Below, in pieces: positions 11,640 through 24,812 of a stretch of DNA of 64,000 bases (the first letter of the stretch is position 1; the number at the start of each line of letters is the position of its first letter). The stretch comes from Sipunculus nudus (taxonomy: Eukaryota; Annelida; Sipuncula; Golfingiida; Sipunculidae). Position numbers and translations under genes: made by a program. The notes under the pieces are model-generated. The model did not search any database and was not told where the DNA came from. It was given only the letters and a program-made list of their open reading frames with translations. The DNA lies in contig CM049311.1 in the NCBI GenBank assembly GCA_026874595.1, positions 58,178,453 to 58,242,452 of the forward strand, read 5' to 3'.

Positions 11640-12572
11640 AGGAGTAAAATTATCTAGAGAGTAATCTTTTTCCATGACAAATTTTGATCGACTGCCCTTG
11701 GAAAAATGAACAGAAATGAACCATTCAGTGAAACTTCAAAGGGAATTCTCAGCTGATTAAAATGTCATACAGAGCAGGATATGATCTCTCGGGTATCAGG
11801 GTACCAGGACAAATCATTCCTCTCCTGGCTGTTCCAGGCAAGCCTGCAGTGTCCATGGGTGGAAAAATCTAGCTCTCACACATGGAGCACACATCCAAGA
11901 AATTCAATCAACAAAACAAAAGATTGCTCCCCCTGGCATTTCTTTGACAGTTCTGCTGGAAAATGTTAACAGTCACATGTGAAAAACGTCTGTTAATGTA
12001 TCACTGGAGCCAACATATGGCCTGGCAAAAAAAAAAATCTTTGTATGAAAGTTTGTTATCCCTTTAATGTGTTGTAAGATAAAAATTATTTGAATATTTT
12101 TATTTTCATGAAAAAAAAATATCATGAACTACAATAAAAACAAACTTATTATTCTGAATTGTATTACCTATAGGACTCTGATACACAGTGGGATCAATGT
12201 CAGAACCACAGATCAAAAGTAACCACAAAATCTCCTTAAAATGGTCACGGTGGTAAAATTCTATTGATCCTTTCCCAATATGACATCACATCAGCTATTT
12301 ACTTAGAAATATCATCCAGTTACGCTATAATCTTGCATGTTTATGTTCTCCAAAATGATATTGGCTCACAAGTTCACATTTTATGAACTCAGTATTTCCT
12401 GGGGGTATATGCTTGGCCTTCAACCAGTCAGGCATTTATAAAACCAGCTGATCTTCACCAATATCCACAACCAGTCCTGCCAAAAGGACAACAATTGGAT
12501 AAAAGGACTGATTTGGTAAGAAAGGTAGCCTGAAATCAGTAAAAGAATGAAAAAAAAGTAAATGAGATGCAA

Positions 12573-13587
12573 ACTAGATGTGGTCGGACAATGGTCCTCA
12601 GAGGGCCCCGCGTTTCTGCAAGTGCTGGACTAATTATCATATGGGTGAAAAATTAAGTAAAATTTGAAAAATATGACAAACAGAAACAGGTTTTTATCCA
12701 TATGCACGAGGGAAAATATCCTACTGAATCAAATGATATTAAAGAAGATATGTCTGAAATAATGTGTGCAATAGAAAATCACCGAATGTAACCTGTTACT
12801 CATATTTGATTTTGAGCCAGACTGGAATTCAATAAGTCTGGAGCTTTCATAGGCACCAATGATCCCTGTGAAATTGGGAAAGCTGCAGTAAGTTGTTGTT
12901 AAGTTATTGTGTGCGAAAGAAAATCAGCCTTCGGCTGTGACAGCCATATTGGAATTCTGACAGGTCTGTAATACGATAGGTCTGGAGCCCTCATAGGTAC
13001 CAATTTACCATGTGAATTTGGGAAAGAAGCAGTAAGTTGTTGTTGAGTTATCAACAAAAGAAAATCAGCGTTTGGGCTGTGGCGGCCATATTGGAATTCC
13101 AACAAGTCTATAATTCAATAGGTCTGGAGCCCTCATAGTTGCGAATCATTCCTGTGAATTTGGGAAAGCTGCAGTATTTTGTCATTGAGTTATCATGCGT
13201 GAAAGAAAATCAGCGTATGGGCTTTGCCCGCCATATTGGAATTCTGACAAGTCTGTTATTCGATAGGTCTGGAGCACTAATAGGTACCAATCATTCCTGT
13301 GAATTTGGGAAAGCTGCAGTATGTTGCTGTTGAGTTATCACGCGCGAAAGAAATTCAGCGTTTGGGCTGTGGCAGCCATATTAGAATTCTGACAAGTCTG
13401 TAATTCGATAGGTCTGGAGCCCTTATAGGTACCAATCATTCCTGTGAATTTGGGAATGCTGCAGTATGTTGTTATTAACTTATCGCGTGCGAAAGAGAAA
13501 GTGTCACTGACAGAAGGACGGATGGACGGAAGAACAGACTGACACGGTGATCACTATAGGGCACCCGCTTGTCAAGCCAGGCCCTAA
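12573..13587 (+). mobile_element. Tandem-core element, family B copy 1 (~145-bp monomers)
   Basis: The left end AACTAGATGTGGTCGGACAA matches the second copy at 29044. AGGTCTGGAGC landmarks at 12978, 13120, 13265 and 13410 give monomers of 142-145 bp, each with CATTCCTGTGAATTTGGGAAAGC and GCCATATTGGAATTC. The core is followed by GGACGGATGGACGG (13517-13530), GTGATCACTATAG, a hairpin with arms TAGGGC (13557-13562) and GCCCTA (13581-13586), and CTAA at 13584-13587. Core size near 150 bp plus an ACGG tract fits the published description of pearl elements in bivalves as I recall it. Confidence 0.7.
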
Positions 13588-13617
13588 TTACCATTTAACT
13601 TCCCCATTTTTTATTTT

Positions 13618-13651
13618 AAACAAGGCCTACAGGCCTAATGCTAACCTGTGC
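13618..13651 (+). repeat. AGGCCTACAGGCCT module shared with 25335
   Basis: A stretch of about 34 bases (CAAGGCCTACAGGCC...AACCTGTGCA) is repeated near 25337-25369 with one difference. It contains an interrupted palindrome AGGCCT-AC-AGGCCT. In both places it lies next to a tandem-core element, so it is probably a boundary module. Confidence 0.55.
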
Positions 13652-13792
13652 AAAGTTGGGAGTATGAATCATTCATATGGAGGTTTATTATTAAAATTTA
13701 ATATTTGTCCTCTTAAGTCCTGCATATCTACCTAAGTCATTATGATTTCAGCAAAATGGACGTTTCAGACCTGCAAGTTCCAGACTAGGACA

Positions 13793-15405
13793 TTTTAAAA
13801 CTAGAATATGGGTAGTCAACAAGTGACTTTGAGTATCCAAAGAAATCAGAGTGGGACAAGTGAAGTGAGGCATGGATTAAGTGGCACGGGGAATAGAGTG
13901 AGGTGTGTTGCATATAAGCATTGATGTCTGCAGTGTAAACATGGATGTAGGTGGTACCACCTTTCATAAAATCGAGAAAATTGTCAAGGATGTATAAACC
14001 GGCTAGATTTCAGGTGGATAAGTCAAACCACTGCTGAGATATGAGTGATTTTATCCCAAGGCTGATGAACAGATGGATGCTGTGCATAAGTGGTTGCAGG
14101 TGGCGCCACCAGTTTTGCCTATGATGAAAAGCTATGTGAGATCTATACACAAGCAAAATTTTGGCCCAATCAGTCAAATGGTTCCTGAGATATGAGCTTG
14201 GATGTCGGCAGAGTAAACGTGAATGTAGGTGGCAAAACTGTCATAAAATCGAGAAAGCTGTCCAGGATGTATAATCCTGCAAAATTTCAGGTGGAAAAGT
14301 CAAACCACTGCTGAGATATGAGTGCTTTTATCCCTAAGGCAGATGAACAGATGGACGCTGTGTATAAATGGTTGCAGGTGGCGCCACCAGTTTTGCCTAT
14401 GATGAAGAGCTATGTGAGATCTATACACATGCAAAGTTTTGGCCCAATAGGTTAAACTGTTCCCGAGATATGAGCTTGGATGTCTGCAGAGTAAACGTGA
14501 ATGTAGATGGCACCAACTGTCATAAAATAGAGAAAGCTGTCCAGGATGTATATAATCCTGCAAAATTTCAGGCGGAAAAGTCAAACCACTGCTGAGATAT
14601 GAGTGATTTTATCCCAAGGCAGATAAACAGATGGATGCTGTGCATAAGTGGTTGCAGGTGGCACCACCAGTTTTGCCTATGATGAAGAGCTATGTGAGAT
14701 CTATACACATGCAAAATTTTGGCCCAATAGGTCAAACTGTTCCCGAGATATGAGCTTGGATGTCTGCAGAGTAAACGTGAATGTAGGTGGTGCCACCTGT
14801 CATAAAATTGAGAAAGCTGTCCAGGATGTATAAACCTACAAAATTCAGGTGGATAGGTCGAACCACTGCTGAGATATGAGTGATTTTATCCCAAGGCAGA
14901 TGAACAGATGGACGCTGTGCATAAGTGATTGCAGGTGGTGTCACAAGTTTTGCCTAAGATGAAGAGCTATGTGAGATCTATACACATGCAAATTTTGGCC
15001 CAATCAGTCAAACGGTTCCCGAGATATGAGCTTGGATGTCTGCAGAGTAAACGTTAATGCAGGTTGTGCCACCTGTCATAAAATTGAGAAAGCTGTCAAG
15101 GATGTATAAACCTGCAAAATTTCAGGTGGAAAAGTCAAACCACTGCTGAGATATGAGTGATATTATCCCAAGGCAGATGAACAGATGGATGCTGTGCAAA
15201 AATGGTTGCAGGTGGCACCACCATTTTAGTGTATGTTATAAAGCTATCAAAAGGGCTACATTTGTGCAAACTTTTAAGCCTGATTGTCAAACGGTTCTTG
15301 AGATATGTGGAATATGTGTGGAAACAGAGGCAGAAATAGACCCTAGGCAGCGAGGTCAGAGGTCAACCAAAAATGAGGACGCAGCAGTTCACATGTGACC
15401 TGATG
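13793..15405 (+). mobile_element. Tandem-core element, family A copy 1 (~278-bp monomers)
   Basis: The left end TTTTAAAACTAGAATA(T/C)GGGTA and the right end CAGTTCACATGTGACCTGAT match the copy at 39925-40980, which defines the borders. GAGCTTGGATGTC landmarks at 14194, 14472, 14752 and 15028 give periods of 278, 280 and 276. Each monomer carries two GGTGGCxCCACC sites, two GATGAACAGATGGAC-like phrases and TTCC(C/T)GAGATATGAGC. The paired sites imply each monomer is itself a dimer of units near 140 bp. A few stop-free stretches of 60-94 codons inside the array recur only because the DNA recurs. No coding function is supported. Confidence 0.7.
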
Positions 15406-15487
15406 GTAAACCCGATTCACTTAAAATGCAAACCAAGTTTTTTCAAACAGATGAAGGGGAATATATCCAATAATCTGGGAATTCTGC

Positions 15488-15550
15488 ATCTAGACATTGT
15501 GTCTAGACATCCAGATGCTGTGTCTAGATGTCTAGACATTGTCTAGACAC
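15488..15550. repeat. Cluster of CTAGA/TGTCTAGACA palindromes
   Basis: Five CTAGA cores occur within about 60 bases, several embedded in GTCTAGAC or TGTCTAGACA, so the stretch can fold in many alternative hairpins. It lies between the end of family A copy 1 and family D copy 1. Confidence 0.7.
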
Positions 15551-15559
15551 CGGCCAGAG

Positions 15560-16332
15560 CTAGGTCAGTTGCCATGGTGATGTCTGGACCCCACCTGTTT
15601 GTACTGAGTGACCTCTTGACTTGGCTGCTGAAACTCAGCATGTTGTCAAATCTGTTTTCAAACACAGAAAGCCTTTTTCAGTTGGATACAGTGCTTTTTC
15701 AAAGCTGTATTTATCCAATCTATTCTTATAAAACTGGCGGATTCCTACCATAGAATAATTCTTGTCAAATTTAAACCAATCAGCTTAACAGTTTCATCAT
15801 AAATCAGTGTATAAGCTAGAAGAGTTAAAAGTTACATTTTCGCTTGTAAAAAACACATCAATGAAAGTTGCGCCACCAATACCTCAATTTCAGATATGAC
15901 ATATGTGACAAACATTGGTATAAAATTTGGTGATTATAGCTCTAGCCGTTTCTGAGATTTTAATTTTAGTGTGCTTTTTTGGACAGATGACTAAGTTCAA
16001 CCTCCTGTAACTTGGCCAAAAATCTCTAAACTGGAACCATTCGAACAAACTTGAGAGAGATTGTTCCAGGGATCATTTCTGTGAAATACTGGACAATTTG
16101 GCTGGACAGTTTTGGAGAAGTAGATTTTAAAAACTTCTTCAGCTTTTTCCCTATAAAATCTAAGAAAATGCAGTTAGAAAAATAATAAACAAAATCCGAT
16201 AGAGTTTTTCAGATGACTAATTATTTGCAAAAAATTTGGTGATGCTAGCTCCTGCCGCTTTTGAAATAGCTATGGTTAATGTACAGACGCCGCACGACAC
16301 CGCACCAACGCATAAGCTCACAGGTTGGCTAA
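15560..16332 (+). mobile_element. Tandem-core element, family D copy 1
   Basis: It shares with 25900-28538 the phrases GAGTGA(C/A)CTCTTGAC, GCGCCACCAATACCTCAATTTCAGATATGA-like, AAATTTGGTGATxxTAGCTC, TTTTTTGGACAGATGACTAAGTT and GAACAAACTTGAGAGAGAT. The right end reads ACGCCGCACGACACCGC, then CGCATAAGCTCACAGGTTGG and CTAA at 16329-16332 followed by an A run. The end can form a short imperfect hairpin (AGC...GCT). Non-coding. Confidence 0.6.
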
Positions 16333-17029
16333 AAAAGGTGTAGTTGAATTAGTATGTACATGTACACCACATACTTCATAAGTAAATCAAAAAGTTAGAA
16401 ACATGTTTTGTTTCATAAGGTCTGCATGAAGATACAGGCATGATGAACATGTCACAAAACATGCTTGACGCTTGCACACCAAAAAAGTGTGAAGTGCATG
16501 TTCTTGATTGTAAAAAAAAAAGAGTAATTTTGAAGGTAAGCTATATCATTTTGAACTGCAGCTATTGGTCAACAAACATGAGCAGTTTAAAATGTGGATA
16601 AAATCCATGGAGGGGTCACCAACAGAAAATGAGAGATGTGACTGCCTGTCCTCAGTTCTGTGTGACTAAAATATGCCACCTGTAAACCAATCCTGCTGTC
16701 TCAATAACACCCACATATAAACCTTGAGCTCTGATGAATGAGGTATTAAATCCAATAACACGCAATAACACGGAGCAAGAAAAACTGTTTGTAAGGAAAA
16801 AGTTTAAGATAGGACTAATATCTGATGTCGATATATGAGAAAACACCTGATGTGACCACAAGCCCACGACAAAGTTTTATTTTGTATTTGCATATGCAAA
16901 CACTATTATTTGGCTAATACATGGTAGTTTTTCTATCTTCAAAAATCTTTCAAAATAAAACATAAAACACCAAGAGTTTTACGAGAGCCTTTTTTTTCTC
17001 CAAATAAAGAACCATCTGTTCAATCAAAA

Positions 17030-17515
17030 ACGAGAGCACCACAATGCTGCAAAATATGCCCCTTGTATGTCTTGTGACCTCTGACGTCTTCAAATAAGCA
17101 TGGGTTGGCAATAAGCATAATAGATTTTAATTCAGGTGGGAAACTCTATTTGTAAAAATTTACAGTGGTGGGCATCAAATCCATCACCAAAGTCTGGTCA
17201 CATCTGAGCTCATAAAATATGCATGAATTTTCCTGGTGAGATATTATTTGGTTAATATTTCTGTTGAGTTTCATTAAAATCCATTATATTCCTGGTAAGT
17301 TATATATTGTGGAAACACCAAGAAGTAACCTGGTGAGCTCTTTGCACAATTTGCATGGGTTTTGCCTTTATAATGTCAGGTGAGATAATCTATTGACAAG
17401 TGGTTTTGGTAAGTTTTGTGAAAATTCATCCCAGCCCTGGTTGAGGGACTAGCCGACGGACTGTGGGTATTTACCATATCTCATCTAAAACTGGCATATA
17501 AAAAGGTCAAACCTT
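17030..17515 (+). mobile_element. Tandem-core element, family E (copy 2)
   Basis: It starts GAGAGCACCACAA and repeats TTGTGACCTCTGACGTC and AAATATGCATGAATTT-like phrases as in 10700-11250. It ends with GACTAGCCGACGGACTGTGG, ACCATAT and CATATAAAAA. The copy is more diverged than copy 1. Confidence 0.5.
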
Positions 17516-20500
17516 GTCATGAACTTAATTCTGCTTGCCTAAAAATTTGTTAAACATACCTGTAAAAATCACTTTTAATTATTTTATTATGATTAGTAAT
17601 CTTGAACTTAATTGCTAAAATAAGTGTTTTCTGATATTGTAGATGGAATACCTGTACCAGGTATACCTGTTTTGCCATATTTCACTTAATTATCTCAGAT
17701 TTATACAACAAAAGAGTATTACTTTGCTGTCAAATAATCTCTATATCTGTCTATTTTGCACCTGGGCAACTTTAAAACATTTTACACAAATAATTGTGAA
17801 AACCATGGAGGGATAAGGTTAAAGGAACAGAGTATACATATCTAGTGCCCTAAAATGATCCACATAAAATGTCTCTGGCAGCCCCTTCCATGTGAAGAAT
17901 GTAAAAGTAACAGTTTCATGACAAGAATTTACACAGCAGTTATCCAACCATCTTATTGGTTCTGTCTAGTGAGGCTGACTCACCACACTAGGGACCAAAA
18001 ATACAGGTTAATAAATAGAGCAGGTATAGAAATAAAACTAACATAATAGTAAATGATATAAGTCAATATTCCCTGTTATGCTGTGTATTCTCTGTGTGGA
18101 ATATGGTACTGGTGAAGGTGTTATGTTTTGACCATGGTCTATTGTTCTGATGAAGCAGGCTGTTATACCAGCATCCAGGCTGCAGGGTAAAGCATAGGAC
18201 ACGATGCTGGGAGATGAAGAGTACAAATCTTAGAAGAGGATCAATGAGATTTTTCATGGTCAACCTGAACCTGAGGCTAGTGCTCTGCAAAATGGGAAGA
18301 CTGTGCCCCATAGTGGTGTGTCACTCATAAACGAGTGTGCCTTTCAGGGGTTCCTCAGTGATATAATCCACCAAAGGGGATGATTACACAACCAAGACCT
18401 GCAGGTGTGGTACACCCAGACAAACTTACAAACATTAATAATTCTAGGTTTATGGTATGGACACTTACACAGAGTGATGATAAAATAGTTTTAGTAGAAC
18501 TATAATAAGAATATATCAGCTTGTTGATTTAAATGTAATATACATGTATGATTAGATTAAATACTGGTTGCTTGACTTCAACTTGCTTCCACCAAAAAAA
18601 CTTAAACATATTTTTTTTTCTTAGTTACCACAGTACTCTTGGCAATTATACAAACATATCTCAGTATTTTGTGCAGCTTATCATGCATCTTATTTAACTT
18701 TGTGGATGACCCTTGGCTAAATGAGATAAAAGGATATATGCATTTTTACCATTGAAAATGACATTGGCAAGGCTGAAATGCCGACCCCTCTGAAAAGTAA
18801 GGACCACACTAAATTGTAAAGTTAGATAAGAAAACACCACAGCAAATATGACCATCCACTGATACAGACATTGGATGGATTTGGAAGCATTAATTGATTT
18901 ATAACTGTATGCTGAGCACATTGTCCTAACTCACAGCTTTCTTTATGCAGTGATCTCAGTTTTCTGTTGGTTTTGAATTGCTCCACAACTGCCCCAGACT
19001 CAATACCAATTCAATCTCTGACCATGTTCAAAGGAGTCTTTTAAAAGATAACTCAGACTGATAAACAGCACTGATTTCTGTGTCCAAATCCCTTTGATTC
19101 GTTTATCTTCAGCCAATCTGATTATCAGCCGTGGTTTATTATGGGAAATAAGCCAATCAGTAACTTGGCATCTGGCAGACGTGCTGCATGTAGGCTAAAG
19201 AAGTTCCCAAAAAGAAGTCGTATGTCAAGGGTTTGTAGCATTAACCTCAATTTATAGACCAACCCTGGAAGACACAAAACCAATAAACTGTCACCCTGTC
19301 ACACCGGTGTCCCCGAAAGGTGTACATCTCCTGAATTCTATAGCTGCCTGGCACAGAGTCCCACATAGACAATCATAAATGAAACTTGGAAAACCTATAT
19401 CTGTAACAAATATGCAGCCAGAATAAAAAAATATCCTCTCACAACTAAACTTGACTGTCCTTCCACAGCAAGATATTGCAGTGGTACATTTATATCAGAT
19501 TTTATAATTGCCATAACCATGCAATTCAAATAACAGAAATTTCTTTCCCTCCAGATGACTCTTTTAATAGAGGTAATTGGAGTATTTATTCCATAAACTG
19601 CAGTTGGTGATAAAATCTTAATAGAAATCTTTGATGCATGTTAACATTAGAAACAAAAGTTATAATAAAAGACAAAATTATGAATTATGTCTGCGAGAAT
19701 TGAATTTATTTCTGGAAATTAAGAATAAATTCTCCCCTAAAGAATGGTAACAACTGATAAGATGAAACTATATTCAGAAGCTTTATTTTAAAGCCATAAA
19801 CAAAAGTATTAATAAATATAAATATATTCTTATGAGCAATGAAGTAATTTTTCCTTAATTAAGAATCAGAACAAATGCTATACAGTCATACTGGTAGTCT
19901 TTGTCTTTAAAACCCCTCCATTTCTAATGATATTCCTTAAAATATTGAGTTTTCACTTGTGTTTGTTAGTTTATCTGTTTGGATGACTCGAGTGACATGC
20001 TTAGTGAGGATCAAGAAAAAAATCTATTATAGAAAATGTTTTCTTCTAATAGATCACCCAACCAGCTGTCTCAATCCCCATTTCTCTTTTTACAGGCATC
20101 CTTGTTGGTTGGTCCAGTAGTTGCATATTTGCTCTACGGAGCTAGAGACTATGTGTTTAACCTAAGTATGTGTGTTCTAAAAAAAAATTTTTTTTTTCAT
20201 TTTCATATAGCCCTAAATGTTTGACACCAGAAGACACACAAAAACTCAGCTAAATATAATATTTTTGTAATCTAATGACAAAAAGACAAGTATTTTATCC
20301 ACAGTGTATGTATAGCATACATAATTCATTTCTATAACAAATGGAAACAGCTATGTGATCACAACAGACACTGCTGCCCCTGGTAAGAAACTGTGTCATT
20401 TCTCATTAAAAATTAATAAATAGAGTCACTGGATTTATACACTGTGTTTCGTACCAATTTATTCTTAGAAATTAACTTCAGAATGATAAAAGATATACAA

Positions 20501-21718
20501 ACCACAAACTTTAAAGTAGGCCCCCCTAGTTACAGAAGCATAAATGGTATGCCACTCAAATTCCTGGCATTTCAGATAAAATCTCCCATAAAATGATCAA
20601 ACCAAGACAGATGTAATATCAGCAAGGAAGAAACTGCCAGAGAAGCACAGGAGATTGCATCATTATTATAGGATGAAAGTGTTTTGGACTAAAAATGTAG
20701 TCCATGGAGTATGACCTTAATTTCCATCTGGTGTGGATCAGATCCTACAAGCAAATATGCATTAAAAGGAATATTCTTGGGAGTAAATATGCCAAGAAAT
20801 CAAATCCAGCTGAAGGATGGTGTCATGTGAAAAATACTTTCATGCTTACATTTATTAATGTCTCCAGGTATATTAATATTCCTTTTTCTCAGGTCAGATA
20901 TACAAAATAGTCCCATGATTACTAACATCTAAATCTGATTCACCACAGATATCGGGGAAACTTATACACCTGACAAAAAAAAAAATAAACTAGCAAGGTT
21001 GTATTGAAAGTGTCTGCACATGAACTTCCTGAAGTTAATAATAATAACAACAAGGGCATAATAACAAGCAGAGCATCCCCGTGCATGGGTGGGTGAACCA
21101 TATGTGAAAGATGAAAGATTTGGTCAAATAGTTTGGCTTTCTAAAATCGGTCCACAAGCCAATTCTGATGCACAAAAGGAGGTGTTACTATATCCCCTCC
21201 TGCAACTTCATTGTTAGGGGATAATCATGTTAAGCATAAATTGCTACTTCATATATATCACCTGTTTCAATCATAAAAGTTTAATCTTAAAAAATGTTAC
21301 CTGAGATAATGAAAAAATAACAGGATTAATGAGGTCAAGTTAAACGACAAAATAAAACCAACAAGATCATAAAGACAAAAGCTAATTCATATTAAATGTG
21401 CACTCACCAGGTCAGTGTGTGAACTGAGCTAATCATGTCAAAATTAATCAAATTCATAAGACCAAAGATGAAGAAATTCAAAGTAAAAGGTTGTGTGCTT
21501 TGAATAGCCCAGGATTAATTGAATACATAGCATGAATATGAAAAGATTTTTTAAGGAAACTGTTTTGACAGTAACTTATGCTGAAAGACATGGGCTAATA
21601 CAAAACGAAGAATGTTTGAAAAGACAACTGAAAAAAAAACTAAAGGACAAGACAGGAAGTTGGTGGTCCTTAGATCTAACAACAAATCAGCATGAGAGAC
21701 AGCCGTGTTCATACTTAC
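17516..21718. other. Intron stretch without recognised repeats
   Basis: About 4.2 kb of AT-rich intron. No exon with the expected midasin content, no tandem array and no element ends were found. The open stretches here are 60-85 codons and carry no recognisable domain. Confidence 0.5.
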
Positions 21719-21838
21719 GTAATACCTCCGACAGCTCCTCCTGGAGGCAGATGTTGTGTACATGTTTAGCTTGGTTTTTCAGGTGATTCATTTTTTCTAA
21801 AAAGACAGCTTTTTCTGTCTGTGAACTGTTGATGGCAT
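21719..21838 (-). CDS. MDN1: Midasin exon, helical insert of AAA6
   Basis: The 120-nt exon encodes AINSSQTEKAVFLEKMNHLK and then NQAKHVHNICLQEELSEVL, with a split Asp codon at the start and a split Arg codon at the end. It aligns by pattern (KAVFLEKMNHLKNQ against KLEAVLLLMQRLNNK) with the helical insert of human midasin between AGGFEQ-type Walker A flank and the FEWVDS segment. The acceptor is TTTTGCAG before ATGCC. The donor is TTAC followed by GTAAGT, the best donor in the gene piece. An alternative GAG followed by GTATTA lies 7 nt earlier but would break the phase with 3965-4127. Conservation is modest, so the call leans on phase, splice sites and position between stronger exons. Confidence 0.82.
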
Positions 21839-22384
21839 CTGCAAAATAAACAGAGTTCAAAATCCCATCATGTTCTGCCTCAACAACATACCAGTACCTC
21901 ATCAGTATCACCATGTGATGGGTACAAGTTGTCTGCAATCTTGCTATAATTGTTATTTAATTAATATATATTACAGGCAAAGGCATTTTAAAAAAGAATA
22001 TTTTTTTCTATTAAAATAATTTTGAATTATTGTTTAATTAGTGAATATGATTCTTAAAGCGAGACAGCATACACATTTTGATTTGGTTTATCATATGAAT
22101 CTGTGTAGTCACAAAGTTTCTTCAGTTTTCACTATAATTAGAAAAGTTTTTCAGTTTTCAACATTACCTAAAGTGTTGTTTATATAATACCATTCCAAAT
22201 GGCAGTCCTTTATAATATTTCAAAGCAGCATCAAACACATCATTTTTTTCCAGCAGGCATGGTCACACACAAAAAAAAATACCAAATATGCTTCAATATG
22301 ATAAAATAAAATATTGATGTGAATCCATTAAATGTTAAGTATTGTTAATGTACTTCATGAACTTAAAGGATTATCTTGCAGTTG

Positions 22385-22560
22385 CATTTACAGAGTGGAA
22401 CCTCCCTTTTATGGATGCTGGTTAGACCCTGGTTTTTTCTCCATACAGAAGTGTCCACATTACACAGGTTATGGACTACAGAGTATTAGAGTGACAGGAC
22501 TTCCACCAATGTCTGTAAAATGGGGGAGCCATCAACATCCCCATTAGGACAGGTTTCTGT
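22385..22560 (+). mobile_element. Possible pogo/Tigger-like non-autonomous remnant
   Basis: The wording ACAGAGTGGAACCTCCCTTTTATGGA...CAGAAGTGTCCACATTACACAGGTTATGGAC resembles the terminal regions of pogo/Tigger-type elements, in which a CAGTxGAACCTCC-like end is followed by runs of 'ATGGAC' words. No matching inverted end was identified, so this is tentative. Confidence 0.25.
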
Positions 22561-22566
22561 ATAAAC

Positions 22567-22569
<3 letters not shown>

Positions 22570-22659
<90 letters not shown>
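22570..22659. repeat. (TA)n microsatellite, about 45 units
   Basis: Uninterrupted alternating TA. It produces spurious open frames of alternating Tyr and Ile on both strands. Confidence 0.97.
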
Positions 22660-22663
<4 letters not shown>

Positions 22664-24812
22664 ACTATTGATATGGTAAGTTCTAGTATATAAATGAAAA
22701 TACCTTTGATTATTTTTTTATACAAACATGCTGATCGAAGTAAAAAAACAGGTTAACCCTACAAAGAAAACTATTTATAACATTGACGAGTTATAAACTT
22801 TCACACATGCATACATTTGAACTCTTTACAGTACTGCACATTCCACTGGGATGTAATACCCTTGTTTGATAACCCATCAATTACCAGCTGGTCCTAACAC
22901 TAAGACATTCAATTCCCTTTTCATATAAACTCTAACCAACAATACCGGACCATGAAATCAATGTACCAACTGGTATTACCGTCTATCTCTGTCTGTCTTG
23001 TACAGCCATCGCTTTATCTTAATGATAGATGGGGGAGGACTCGCGGTCTTTGCCAGAGCCTCCCCTCTATCTGTGTCAGCATGGCTTGACTCCTCCTCAG
23101 TTTTTAAAGACAATTATGACTACATGTCTCAGGAGAATATATAACATGACAGATACTGCCGCAAAAATTACAAAGACAAATTTGGTGCTGACGAAAAGTC
23201 ACGAACACATCATAACCATAGTCTGGACAAAAACCTGCATGTTTTATTGCGACATTTCAATTACTAGACACATGCTCTCAACAGTCAGCAACCACAGGTA
23301 TCGGAGCCTTTTTGCGTCCTGGTATTAGAACAAGCACAAGGATGCCAGGAGGAAAGTAGACATGAGAAAGTTATTTGACTAAACCAATGTATATTATCAT
23401 TATGATACGGGAACTACTGGTAGTCTCTAATCTCATTATATAAATCAAATTCTGATTTATGTAAATTTTTCATTTGTTTTAATTAGCTTAATTTATTTTA
23501 TGACCACATGATTGACAAGAAATCTTTGTATTAACACTAATAACTGATAGTCAATCAAGTGATTGAGACCCTGAAATTAAACAAAATTCCAAGGTAAGGG
23601 GTCTAGGTGAGTCCAAAATGTTTGATATCCCACTTTTGCTTAGCAAATTTTTGTACATGTCACTTTTGTGGGTCCTACCACATTTTTGTGTGTCACTTCT
23701 GGTGGTGCCATTTTTGACCATGCACAAAAATATTTTTTGTCTATTACATTTTTGTTCGACCATTTTTTTTTCCTGTGGTGATAAATTTATCTTTTCCAAT
23801 ATTGATAGGATTAGTGTCAGAGCATTATGCAACTGTTCTCAGACAACTTAAGCAAATAGGTTACACTGTGATATTGATACTGTATGTGAGACCTGTGTCT
23901 TCTGATCAATTACCGAGAAAATCCCCAATCCAACAGGATCCTCCAGGGATACAGAATGTATGGATGGTATATGACAAGGTCATGAACCACACCAGTATAT
24001 TTAGTCATCTACAAACTTATTGACTCTAAAATGCTCCTTCAGCATAAACTAATAAGAGCGTGCGCTTGTTTTATGAACAGATCTTGATAAACCACAAATT
24101 ACAGTACTTTGTGATGGATTCATTGAAGAAAACATAACCTTTTAGCCCAGAACTCCCCATAATAGAAATTAGCTGACCTTATTTCATGTTTGGAAAAATG
24201 CATCTTATATCACAATGGCATGTCTAAAAAGTCACAATAATGGACTAATGAACAAAAATCAGATTGATGAATGAAAGAAGATTAAATATACGAATGGACT
24301 CATGGAGCTAATTTGCAAAATGTGACTGGTGTAAATATTTTTTCATAACCAAGAATCAGTTCTTAAATCATACTAAAAAAAAATCAAATGTATCATTAAA
24401 TTTTAAAATAAATAAATAATAATAAAATATTTCACCTTAATCACTAGGTGTTTGATATAACTATCCTTTCATTATAATTACATTATATTGGATACCTAAT
24501 TCTAACCATTACTTTTTAAAGAGAGTTGGAAGATGCATGCAAAAATGTTCCAAAGATTTACATATATATACTGTATACATTAGAAATAATTCACTATATA
24601 TAAAGAGGAGCCTGCAGAATAATAGATGTACCAGGAAACAAGATTTGACTGTTTCTGTGCCACTTCCTGCATTCAAGTATATGTAAAAATGTATAAATAA
24701 GAAAGTCAGGGAGTGCAAACCCTAGAAATGTGTTGTTTTTGTCAGGACAAACAGATTATTTATGTTACAGCTAATGAATCCTGTTTACCTGGGCTGTGTG
24801 TTTGATGCATAC

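Larger units (their letters stand above)
4128..21718 (-). other. MDN1: Midasin intron, 17.6 kb, rich in tandem-core elements
   Basis: This is the large intron between exons 21719-21838 and 3965-4127, bounded by GTAAGT and ATTACAG on the coding strand. It holds a TIR element (5304-6066) and a series of short tandem-repeat elements described separately (families H, E, B, A, D, and a TCAAGGTCA repeat). The stretches 4128-5280, 6067-7770, 8695-9480, 11250-12570 and 17516-21718 show no organised repeat beyond short homopolymers and no convincing exon. Confidence 0.8.
21839..24812 (-). other. MDN1: Midasin intron, 2974 nt
   Basis: Intron between exons 24813-24972 and 21719-21838. It holds a long (TA)n (22570-22659), a stretch at about 22385-22560 reminiscent of pogo-type ends, and a T-rich patch at 23620-23770 with recurring CACTTTTG/CATTTTTG words. 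Confidence 0.8.

Noticed and set aside
14300-14944. Several 60-94 codon frames on both strands
   Set aside because: They repeat with the family A monomer. The coding look comes from tandem DNA, not selection on protein.
22476-22725. Open frames of alternating Tyr and Ile
   Set aside because: Pure translation of the (TA)n microsatellite.
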